Made by a program: the position numbers and the translations under genes. DNA of 64,000 bases from Sphaerosporella brunnea (lineage: Eukaryota > Ascomycota > Pezizomycetes > Pezizales > Pyronemataceae): assembly GCA_008704415.1 (NCBI GenBank), contig VXIS01000001.1, positions 362,146 through 426,145 on the forward strand, written 5' to 3'. Positions 21,139-31,047 of the stretch are shown here, in pieces (positions within the stretch are counted from its first letter, which is position 1; every line of letters starts with the position of its first letter). Below the pieces are notes generated by a model. That model was given only the letters and a program-made list of their open reading frames with translations, was not told the origin of the DNA and did not search any database.

Positions 21139-23193
21139 TTTGGTGGTTGATGAGAGGTGGTGGTGAGAGGTGGGGTTTGAGATGGCGGGATATGTAGAAG
21201 AGGTACTTATTGGAAATGGGGGCAGTTGACCCTGATTTTGCTTTTTTATTCTATCGAACCCTATTCACAGAGTAAGGTTTATTCTAGAGAGTGATTGTCT
21301 ACAAAAAAAAAGATTGTTGTGGGAAGCATTAAGCTTAGAAGGGAGTGTGAAGCCATGATACGAATCTTAATTTTTCTCATTTCCGGTACAATTGAAGGCG
21401 TGGTATATACACGACCAAGTGAGAGCAATATTCCCCGGCCTGAAAGAAATCAGAATAGTATGCCTTTGATGAGAGCAGCCTCCAATGGCCAGCCAGCGTG
21501 TCCCCTCTGCCCATATTGTAGAATTTTTGCTTTAACCTTCCGCTTCGAATTCACTCATACCGAAAATTACTTGCAACCGAGAAGTTACTTCCTCCACAAA
21601 ACCTACACCCATCCAGAGTCATGTCACTGCTGACAATCGACTAGTGAACAGCCGTGTGGTGACCACACGGCGTGGAGTCATTAGTACAGCGCCACTTAAT
21701 GTAAAGTCATATGTAAGTTGCAGTCAGGGCGTATGTGTGTGAAACACGGCGCAGTAAAGTAAAGAGAGGAGGCAATAGGTTGAAGTAGCAACGTAAAGAG
21801 AGGAGGTAGTGGGTTGGGGTCGAGGAGGCAAGACCGTCTCACTTCACCGCGAGCACCGGCACGGATAAATACGATTCATTTCCATTCCACAACTATCGGC
21901 GAATCTAGCAGTGTGTGAAGCAGCGTGGCCGCTCCGCAGTATTGTCGCTCAAGCTCCTCCACGGCTCCGCTCCACAATGCGCCGCCCAATCACAGCTAAT
22001 CACTCAGCCGGTAGTAGGAAAAATCTTTGAGTTTTCGGCGTTGCGCCACCGGGCTACACCGTGGGAGCCACCGCACACTCAATTTGCCCTATATATACAT
22101 GGATAGAGACACGGGGGGTGATGATGGGGGTAGTGAAGCTGGGTGGTTGAAAGGTTGCGGGTGGTAGAGGATGAGTGCGTTGAAGTCAAGCGTTCATTTA
22201 CAGCTAGCACTCGTCAATCCCAACGGTATACAGTTCTATATCATTTTATTACCTGCCTCTGCGGCTCCCCTAGAGCTTCGCTCCACACTGCGCCGCAGAA
22301 TCACAGCTAATCACTCAGTCTCTGGCAGGGTAAATTTTCCGTGTTGAGTGCCGCGCCAATGATGCGGCTCACTTTGCTCTATGTATACAGGGATAGGGCT
22401 CCTTCACGGCTTCGCTCCAGAATGGTAGCGCTCGCTTCGCTTGAGCCTCCAGAAACCGCCACAGCCACCGTAAAACGCCACACCAACTGCTCTATATAGG
22501 GATAGATACGTCTAGCTTTTCGATCGAACCCCTAGTTACTTTCGCCGCTGTCTCGCGGCCGAGGTTCTCTTTCAATACTCAAAGCCTACCTTTGGAGAAT
22601 CCCGTTTTAGATTTTATATAGTAGGGGTATTCAATTTGGCTGAAAACGGCACCATATATGGGTACCAGAATTATGGACGTCTACATTTCATTTTAGGCAT
22701 ATAATATGCCTTTTCATTTTAATGATGGTCGGGGATCAATAAAGTTCCAAATACCCCACCGATTATGGCCCTCCACATAATCGCGGCTCACATGCTAGCA
22801 CTCACATCCACCGGAATCAGGCGCAAAACAAGCGACAAGAGGAAACAACTTTTACGGCGCATAATATGCCCAATTTTAGGCATCTTTTATTGGGGGTATT
22901 CAACTACAACGACCTATTATGCTATCGCTAATCGGCGACCCCCATATGGTGCCGTTTTCAGCTAAATTGAATACCCCTGTTGTCATAAAATACCTAAGGC
23001 CAAAATACCTACATTGTATTACCAAGACGTAATTGTTACGCCAATTTTCGCCTTTTGTCGAGGCCATGAAATCGGCACGGGGATAACAAAGCCTTTTCGA
23101 TTACCATTTCGGTTGGCAAATTCTTAGCCACATCAGCCACCTACTTCGTACGACACGACATCGTCTAGCACGCGCCAAAATTTTCCCACCTCA
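21139..23193. other. 2-kb repeat-rich interval
   Basis: No gene is supported. About 21940-22510 contains three degenerate related stretches (CTTCGCTCCA..., AATCACAGCTAATCACTCAG, and CTCTATRTATA...GGATAG blocks), suggesting diverged tandem or dispersed repeats. A foldback element occupies 22623-22978. Confidence 0.5.
22623..22978. mobile_element. Foldback (MITE-like) element with 40-bp arms
   Basis: The left arm AGGGGTATTCAATTTGGCTG... (22623-22662) is the reverse complement of 22939-22978 apart from a few mismatches around the ATATGG end. The interior has two short AGGCAT/ATGCC-type palindromes and no coding potential. It lies about 200 bp upstream of the BUD22 gene. Confidence 0.65.
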
Positions 23194-24769
23194 ATGCACA
23201 CTCACAACATGAAACGCAAAGCTGTGCATTCCCACAGCAACGCGCCCTCGGCCAAAAAGAATCGCGGCGCGCAGTCGCTGGCAGACCCGTCGTCTCTCCC
23301 TCCGCGCGCAGTGGAAGGAATCCACCGCACCGTCGTCGGCGAAGTCAAAAAAGGCGACAAGAACGTATTCCGCACTTTGAAGAAGGCGCAGACTTTCGAG
23401 ACAAGAAAGATTATCAAGCGGGTTAAGCAGGCGCGGTATGTCCCTTCTGTCTCTCCCTCTCCTATACTCGAGGACGTAGGCTGACCCTACTCCCGCCTAC
23501 TACAGCGACAAGAACGATGCTGCGTTGACTACTAAACTCGAGTCTGAGCTGGCGGCCTGTAAAGCTCTCTCAGCGAAAGATCTAGATCACCTCGCTGGTG
23601 AACATGTACTGCGTACCCTTGGGAAAAGAAAACGCGTTATTGCCTCCATGCTGTGGCCGAAGGAGTTGGTGATCCCGCCTGCACCTGACATCGCGGATAA
23701 GGCGCGTGCGAATGTTGTGGCGAGGATGTTTGGAACTGCTGCGGTTAAGGAGGCGGTCACAGGTGTTGTGGACAAGGTTGAGATGGCGATGGGATTGAAG
23801 GAGGTAGAGGTTAAGAAGGAGAAGATCAAGGATGAGAATAGCGAAGAGAAGGAGAAGCCGGCAAAGAAGGGTAAGATTGCTGTTAAGGAAAAGGAGGAAG
23901 GGGAGGGGGGCAGCGAGAACGAGGTGATCCTGAGCGATGGCGACCGTGTGATGGAAGAAAGCGAGGAATTTGCCGGCTTCTCTGATGCTGGACATGAGGG
24001 TTCCTCCGATGAGGAGGAAGCGCCCTCGCCAGCAAACAATGCACGCAAAAGTGAGGATTTGGATGAGGACGCGCTGTGGGATCGGCTTATGGACCCGACT
24101 GCGGAGGATTTCAAGGACTTGGAGGAGCGCATTGGGACTTCGGATTCTGAAGCCGAGGAGGAGGAAGAGGGGGGGGAGGACGTTCGCGATGAACTGCAGC
24201 GTACTGACGATGAGTGGTCCGGTTCCGAGGCTGACTCCGCTGAGGAGGAAGAAAAGGCACCAGCACCGCCGCAGAAGGCGAAAGAGAAAAAGGAGAAGAA
24301 AGAGAAGGCGAAACCTATGTCCGCTGCTAGTTCGCAGTTCCTTCCTTCGCTCATGGCTGGCTATGTTTCTGGCGGTGACTCGGACCCAGATGCGGACTGG
24401 TACGAGAAGCAAGGGAAGAAACGGGGGCCGCCGGAAAAGAAGCAGAGAAAGAATCGCATGGGACAGCAGGCCAGACAGGCGCTGTGGGAGAAGAAGTTTG
24501 GAGCTCGTGCGAACCACGTCAAGAAGCAGGAAGAGCAGAGGCAGCAGGAGTTGCGAGAGAAGGCAGCGAGGAAGGCTGCCTGGCTTGCTAAAAGACGGGG
24601 TGGGAATGCTCCTGCTGGAGATGCCGAGGGCAAGAAGGAAGGCAAGGAGAAAAAGGAGGAGGGGCCATTGCATCCTTCGTGGGAGGCGGCAAGGAAGGCA
24701 AAGGAGAAGCAGGCGCAAGTTGCAGCGGCATTGGCGAAGCCACAGGGAAAGAAGATTACTTTCGATTAG
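23194..24769 (+). CDS. bud22: BUD22-like ribosome biogenesis protein
   Basis: Exons are 23194-23435 and 23506-24769. The intron 23436-23505 (70 nt) has a CTGACC branch site and ends CTACAG. The product is 501 residues, or 495 if the Met at 23212 is used. A basic N-terminal helical region (TLKKAQTFETRKIIKRVKQA) is followed by a long Glu/Asp/Lys-rich middle, the usual composition of Bud22/SRFBP1 proteins. The family's C-terminal signature is present: LHPSWEAARKAKEK and the very end KKITFD. Bud22 is a nucleolar factor needed for early 18S rRNA/40S processing. The acidic-basic repeats make all reverse frames open, so long antisense frames here are shadows. Confidence 0.85.
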
Positions 24770-25138
24770 GATGAATCATATACCATTTCGGTGGAGCAGG
24801 GAGTGTTCAGGATGGAATCAATTCTTTCTTCAGTTATTTGGCGTTCTTCAATTTGCATCTTAGCATTGGGCTGGGAATGTATGGTATTCCGCCCTCGTAT
24901 GAACCACAGGAAGAGCTGCAGCTTTCCTATAAAATCGACTCCATCACAATCCATCACTCACCCCACTTATTACCGCATCCATCACGCTAAAGCGACCCCG
25001 CATCTCGCTTCCAAATTCCAGCAGTCGCGTCTCCCCGCGCATCACAGATTCTGATCCTCAGCAAACCCATCCTTTTCGTCGTTGAACCCGCACTCGCAGA
25101 CCGCCACAACCCGTAATAGCTGCCAGACCGCATCCGAC
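24770..25138. other. Intergenic interval between BUD22 and the Ran-binding gene
   Basis: 369 bp; 3' flank of one plus-strand gene and promoter of the next. No further feature is recognised. Confidence 0.5.
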
Positions 25139-27022
25139 ATGGAGGTCTTTCTCAACAAGGTTTCCCAGCAAGCCGGTAGCTCTTTCCCCTCTCTCTTCTG
25201 CAGCATCCACAGCTAACAAGCACAAGTCACCTTCGCAATCAGGTCGGGAATCATCGTCACAAGCCAGTTTGCGATCCGACAATGCGGGCGCTACATTTCG
25301 GTTTGCTTCTCAGCTTCTGGATGGTGAAGTTTTGCAATGAGGGCCGAGGATGAGAGCTGACAAGCTCAGTCAATCAAAGGCAAAGATCGCAAAGAGATCC
25401 AACGACTGCAGGCACGACTCGAGACAAAAATTCGCATAATTTCCCCGGCGATCGATCTTGTAGAAATCATCTCCGCGCGAGGGAACACCTCTTTGGAGAG
25501 TGCGCTCACTTTGACCAAAGACATCCGCCATGGGATCGAGAAGCTAGGCAAGCGAATGGAGGCGTTGAGTGACCAGATGGCGAAGCGAAAATATACGAAC
25601 CCGGAAGAAGTCAAAAGTGTGATTGATGACATCAAAGCATTGCTACTCAAGATCGAGGAGGCTGTGCCGTTTATCAGTCTTGCGGTCACAACTTCGGGTG
25701 TGAACATCTCCGCGTCGATTCCGCAGAATGTGTCGCCGTCCAGACTGTTGCAGGCATCGGGAATGCTCTCAGCTGGCGATACCGCATATTGCTACGATCC
25801 ATTCAAACCTGCGCAGATCGGTCAGACGTTCTGGTTAACACTATATATGCTGTTTGCTGGCCACTCGCACCGGCAGGAACACGTTTCTGCGAAGGACTTG
25901 ACGTGGCAAGAGGTCATGCACAAGTGCCGGGTGAATCTACAGCGAGTACCATTATTCTACGACGAAGAAGACAGCGAAGATGCGGGCGACAAACACCTAC
26001 GCGCGCAAAGCAAGATCCAAGAATACTGCTACGAGCTAACACTGGTCGAAGATCTCGACGACGGACGGGTGCACGACATGGCGAACGGCCGGCCAGAGCC
26101 GTACGAAGATGTTGCGATGGCCGGGCTGCGAACACGAATCCCTGTGCACCAGATCTCAAAAATGTTCTACACAACCTCCGGCAAGCTTCTTGGGATCGAA
26201 GAAAGCAATTCACCAATTCTTCTCATAAAACGGGATAAAAACGCTCCCGCACCGCGGAAAATTCTGGAAAAGGTGCGCGGATACGCATACAGCGACTCTG
26301 GAGATGAAGAGCCTGCCCAGCCAGTGCCAGCGCCAGAGCAAGAGCCAGAAAGTCCAACCGATAACTACGATCTCCCGAAACATCTAGATCCCGAATGGCT
26401 TGCATTCGAAATATACACCGACATCCCTGACGATGCCAGCTCCGCTACGCTTTCCCCCGTTGACTCTCCCGTCTCCTCGCGCCCAAGCTCTCCCACCCCT
26501 CAACAATTCTCTCCTACTCCGGCGGCTCTCACTACCGCCCTGCAGAGCTTACAACTCACCGGCACATCACCACGCCAGGCTGCTGTCCGAAGCGGCCTCA
26601 GCATCCTCGAATGTCTCCTCCGCCTCACGATCCTACAGAACTTCCAGCAGGCGCAGCACACCACCGTCCACGACGAGCTGCTGAATTTGTTCCTTTCAGA
26701 CGCGCTGTGGGGCGGTAGTAAAGAGGAGCGGCGAGTGGAGCGGGAGCAGACCACCAATAAAATCGGCTTCGACCCGTTTGAGGCTACCCCTGGAATTCAG
26801 CGTGCGCTTCGTGGAGAGGCGGTTACTTCTGATAGGAGGAGTATTGGTAGGGGGAATAGAATGGGTACTCCACAAACACCCCTCCCTCTAGAGGCGGGGA
26901 GGAATAGGGATCGTTGGACCAAGTGGGAGACGCCCGCAAGGGAGGAATGGACGCCGGAGAAGCAGCTGGGGCAGGATGGGTGGAGAGGTAACGGTGGCTA
27001 TGCGAGTCCGTTGGAGAAGTAG
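25139..27022 (+). CDS. Ran-GTP-binding protein of the Yrb30 family
   Basis: Exons are 25139-25175, 25227-25300 and 25370-27022, giving 587 residues. Intron 1 (51 nt) is conventional; intron 2 (69 nt) uses a weaker GTTTGC donor, chosen because it alone keeps phase and lines up residues QCGRYIS with KGKDRKEIQRLQARL as in the family. Hallmarks are MEVFLNKVSQQA, then AIRSGIIVTSQFAIRQC, then KIRIISPAIDLVEIISARGN and TSLESALTLTKDIRHGIEKL. The middle contains the conserved DEEDSEDAGDKHLRAQSKIQ and MANGRPEPYEDVAMAGLR. The C-terminal third is Pro/Ser-rich and ends with an acidic/tryptophan-containing tail. Yrb30 binds Ran-GTP and modulates its turnover in nucleocytoplasmic transport. Confidence 0.85.
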
Positions 27023-27396
27023 AGTGCCTGAGAACTGAGTTCTGTTCAGACAAGATGTGTGTGTGCGTGTTTTTCGGGCAATAGTAATGGAAAGAGTGAA
27101 CGCCGAGTTTAATAGGAGCGTGTGTATGTACTTACTTACAAAAGCGTTGTAAGAGAAAATTAATGAATCCCCCGGATATGAGCGGTGTGGAGAAGTATGG
27201 GAATCCTTTGGAAAGATACTAAGTATTGCCTGTCTGTAGATACAAATTCTGGCCAGTGAAGCAATCAATCTCCGAGTTGTCATGGGGAACGAGCAAAATT
27301 GGTGTGACCCCACCATCTTCCATCATCATCACCACAACCTCAAAATCAATTCCATCAACAACAATCGCAACTACGACAACAACCACCACGATAATC
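27023..27396. other. Intergenic interval with trinucleotide-rich leader
   Basis: The 5' side of the next gene (about 27312-27396) is a CAT/CAC/ACA-rich leader that stays open in frame but looks non-coding (Thr/Ile/Ser only). Nothing else is recognised. Confidence 0.5.
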
Positions 27397-28221
27397 ATGG
27401 CTGCCCTCGCCTCTACCTCCACCCCTACCCGGCCCAATATTATCGCTATCACCGTCGATTCCAGCTGCGCCCAAATGGTACAATCCATCTACGCCCCCAT
27501 GTTCAACGCCCTCCAGCAACACAGCAACCTCACTTTCAGCACCAACACCGACTCCGCGATGGCTTCCCTCAACAGCCTCTCTCCCCGTGCCATTCTCTTG
27601 ATGGACCCATTCCTCATCCGCCCCAAACCCGCCTACCGCGCCCTTGCCGGCGCGTTGGCATCATACGTGCACGCCGGCGGACGCGTAGTGCTGTGCGGGG
27701 TTTTCAGCAGCATGGTATCCTCGCCCGACTTCAACGCGTGGCTCCTGCGGCGGTGGGGGCTGCACTGGGAGCTTGGGGCTTATCATCGCGTCGATAATTG
27801 CCTTGGCGAGGCGGAGCTTAGGTGGGCACCGGCGTTGCTGGAGCGGTTCTCGATGAAGGCGGTTAGTTTGAAGGGAGTGAGACGCGAGGCGAGGCTGTAT
27901 GTCCCTGCTGAGGGAGCGAGGACGCAGAGCTTTGTGTTCCCTGCACAGGAGGTGCAGAACAAAGAGCAGGCGGCGGTAGCGTGGGAGATGGTTGGCAGCG
28001 GATGGCTGGGGTATGTGGGGGATGTTAACTGTGAGGAGGGAAGCATTAAGGCGGTGGTGGCGATGTGTGGTGTTAGGGATGAGAAGTGCTATGGGTGTGA
28101 GAAGGAGGGATCAGTGAGGTGTGCTAGGTGTACAAAGGCGTTGTATTGTGGGAAGGAGTGCCAGAAGACAGACTGGAAGAGGCATAAGGCGATCTGTAGG
28201 GAGGCAGCTCCCAAGGCTTAG
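27397..28221 (+). CDS. MYND-type zinc-finger protein
   Basis: Single exon of 274 residues from the ATG at 27397. The frame is open 57 codons further upstream, but that part is threonine/isoleucine low-complexity leader. Residues 231-267 form a complete MYND finger: CYGC, CARC, YCGKEC, then the DWKRHKAIC ending, with Cys/His spacing normal for two zinc ions. The N-terminal 200 residues (NIIAITVDSSCAQMVQSIYA, GGRVVLCGVFSSMVSSPDF, RWGLHWELGAYHR) look like a compact alpha/beta domain seen in fungal MYND proteins of unknown function. MYND fingers usually bind proline-rich partners such as co-repressors. The partner here is unknown. Confidence 0.85.
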   Translation: MAALASTSTPTRPNIIAITVDSSCAQMVQSIYAPMFNALQQHSNLTFSTNTDSAMASLNSLSPRAILLMDPFLIRPKPAYRALAGALASYVHAGGRVVLCGVFSSMVSSPDFNAWLLRRWGLHWELGAYHRVDNCLGEAELRWAPALLERFSMKAVSLKGVRREARLYVPAEGARTQSFVFPAQEVQNKEQAAVAWEMVGSGWLGYVGDVNCEEGSIKAVVAMCGVRDEKCYGCEKEGSVRCARCTKALYCGKECQKTDWKRHKAICREAAPKA

Positions 28222-30220
28222 GAACTTGCTAAGCATTTGTGCTTTGAGGATAGATGTGGTGTTTGAGATGTGTGTTTTGCCTTGCTTTCCTTTGCTTTCC
28301 TTTGGTTTGATTTCAATATGGGTGTGCAGACTGAGGAAGATCAATCGTAGCGGCAGAAAATGTTGCTTCGCAGCCAAAGTGTTTTTCATAGGGAGGAAGT
28401 AGTGATAGCGGGAGAGAGAAGAGGTCCGCCCTCGCTTCCAGACGCCGTCCAATTATCTGCTTGTTTCTGGATCTATGGAGATCGGATGTTCGACGTCCTG
28501 TGTGGTTTCCTATAATATAAAGACCGTATCTCCCTTGTTCTATGGGCACTCAAGTATCGCTGGACATAGGAATAAGCAACGAAATGGAAGGGCGCTACTG
28601 AATAGCCCAGGCGACTTTGTGGCTTTCAAATAATAATAGAGTTGCTAGTTTCGAGTGAATTCTGTATCCGTGGAATCTCATACTCGGAAATAGAATAGGG
28701 GCCGGTTCGTTTTCTTCACAAGCGCAATTACAGAGCTTATACGGTTTGCGATTAGTACATTTCGAAATAACCCCCCTTTTTGAGTAAAACAGGCAAGACG
28801 GTGAGTGACCGACTGGGAGGATGTGCTTATTTCTCCGTTTGGGGAATCTCATGGCATCTCAGCGTTGGCCCCCCCCCCTTTCGCACAACCTCCTGCAACT
28901 TCAGCCTGTCCCTTGACGATAGCCCAACCTCATTTTCCCAGTATTCCATGAACTCTTGAAGCTCACTGAGCTCATTGAGGTGTCAACGTTAACCCGAGCC
29001 AACACCCCACAAGAGTGAACACATCAGACTGCTGACCCATCGGTAGAAGGTAAGGTTGGGGGAGCCGAAGCTTCAAATGCTTCGAGGATTTCAGGATCAG
29101 GAAGACAAGGCAAATTGAATACTAGCAGGCACTTGAATTTTGTAGAATTATTGTGTATATCGGATGAATTGCTGTATTGCTGATGAGTTGGATGATTATT
29201 GGTGTGCTTTGTTAGCTTTCGGCTCGGGGGATATGGCCCTGAAATCGCAACCGCTCAACATTTTCAGCAGCTCAAGGGGCTCACGCCGTCACAGGGAGGT
29301 GCGCAGTACCTTTACGCCGCTGCCTCTTTAACTTGTCGCTCCTTGAAATTGATGCCATCAGCGACTGAAGCTGCCTGGCTCACTGTCGTGCCCTTCAAAA
29401 TGAAATCCTAGGCTGTGTTCACTCCAGGCTCGTCAGTTTGACAATCCCATATTGAGCTTTTTTCATACTTATACTTTGGAAAACAAAAATCTAACGTTCG
29501 CTCTACAGCCGTCTATAATATCTAATCATCGTTAGATGACGGTAATTATCGACCCCTGAAATAGAAAGGACCGCTCTTCTGGAGAGTATTCAGGCCATAC
29601 GCAAGTCTAAAAGCCAGTAAATAGTAGAATAATTTGACTGCGGTAAACCATTTGTGGCTTTGTGGATGGATGGCTTGTTTTGTTTGTTTTTGTTTGTAAT
29701 CATGTTTGTTGTCCATATTCGACCTCGAACGATCATAACAGACCCACTGCCCACCACCGCCCTTACACTGTCCGTCCCCTCATGGATGCTATCTCATAGG
29801 TCAACTGCGGTCACCCGAAAGTGGATTGCTGGTTGTTGTTTGAATATGGCCGCTGTCAGCGAGCTGCTTGAAAGGCCGGTAATCGGGGCGTCAGTAACAG
29901 CCTGCCAGAGCCTTCTCACATTGCGGTTTAATGCCTAGGTATTTCTTTCACTTGACTAGAAAAATTACAGAGGGTACTGAGTGAGATTTTGAAGTGAAAA
30001 GGGTAAACTGGCAGCACCTGAAAATTAGCCGTCGAAGTGCCAAGGCCATTTTCAGCCCTGAACCCTAAAGCCCCTAGGGCTTAAAGGCGACATTACGACC
30101 TGCTCAGACTTAATGGGTACCTGTCTGGGTGGTAACCCGCCGCTTAAGTACCGGTTAAGCCTTCATTCTCTTACCTATCGCCCTCAACACCTTCACCCCA
30201 CCACTCCCCAGCGAATCAAG
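28222..30220. other. 2-kb interval containing copy A of a dispersed repeat
   Basis: Roughly 28690-29560 is the first copy of a diverged direct repeat (see that entry). The remainder includes GTTTGTTTTTG-type simple sequence near 29680 and the palindrome AAGCCCCTAGGGCTT near 30070. Frames here have no support. Confidence 0.5.
28690..29560. repeat. Dispersed repeat copy A (pairs with 37240-38070)
   Basis: It shares, in the same order and orientation with 37240-38070, many blocks: GAGCTTATACG...AGTACATTTCGAAAT, GTGAGTGAC...GTGTGCTTATTT, TCATGGCATCTCAGCG, TGAGCTCATTGA, ACTTCAAAYGCTTCGAG and ACGGTAATTATCGACCCCT. Divergence is considerable, with indels. No open reading frame survives in both copies. 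Confidence 0.6.
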
Positions 30221-31047
30221 ATGTCGCAGGTCTACAGCAAGATGGTGCACGGTAAGACATCCACAGTCCTCCGTTAATGGACCTAGATTGTTTACAATAT
30301 GGCATAGAGGAGGTCCGCGAGGTTGGGACCAACAAGAGGATCACCCGTACGTCTAGTTTCCTCCCCATCGTCGCTTTATCAACTGACACGGACGTCGCAG
30401 GGAACGAGTCAGCGACTAAACGCAGGCGCGTGGACAACAGCGTCGTTGGCCGGCAGCAAGTTCCTCGACGTGCACTCGCCGAAATCTACCCCGAACATGT
30501 CAAGCAGGACAAGTGCCACCGTCGCCAGACCGTCGAAACGTATGCCTACAGCATCGCCATGTCGCAGCAAGACGAGATGGATAGGGACGCCAAGCGCAAA
30601 GTCAAGGGAGGATCTGAATCCAGCAACCGTTGCTGTACTCCGGCTGCCTTGAACTCGGCGTACCCGCTCGAGCAGGCCTGCTACTCGTCCGCGCACCCCT
30701 CCTCTGCCGGCGCCCTCCGCCCCATCGCCCCCGGCAGCACCGTGCGCCTCTCGCGCTGTTTCGGCCCCATCGCCGTCTCGACTCCGGCCCCGCGCCCCCG
30801 CAAGCCCCGCGAGCCGCTCTCCGATGCCGAGGCCGCCGGACTGATCGACATCGACACCCCGCACAGTGCCAAGTCCTTGAAGCTCAAGCACCACCAGGAG
30901 CTGCTGGCCCTTGAGAACATGCACGAGGCGCAGATCGCCGAGCTCCACCAGCAGCTCGCCGATGCCCACGAGGTCATCTACCAGCTTCAGCGCCGCGAGA
31001 GAGCCATCGTGGCCGCCTGGAAGGAGAACCGTCACCACGGTGCTTAA
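30221..31047 (+). CDS. Uncharacterised protein with C-terminal coiled coil
   Basis: Exons are 30221-30251, 30308-30346 and 30401-31047 (introns 56 and 54 nt), giving 238 residues beginning MSQVYSKMVHEEVREVGTNK. Intron 2 has a good ACTGAC branch site; its length is a multiple of three and it contains no in-frame stop, so retention would add 18 residues without breaking the frame. After a basic patch (SATKRRRVDNSVVG) comes a proline/alanine-rich middle (TPAPRPRKPREPLSDAEAAG). A long helix at the C-terminus (LKLKHHQELLALENMHEAQI, then ELHQQLADAHEVIYQLQRRE) predicts a coiled coil. The nuclear-localisation-like KRRRVD suggests a nuclear protein. No family is recognised. Confidence 0.65.

Noticed and set aside
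23582..24718. 378-codon minus-strand frame and a 297-codon plus frame (23970-24863)
   Set aside because: Shadows of the Glu/Lys-rich BUD22 exon. They consist of Leu/Arg/Ser low complexity only.
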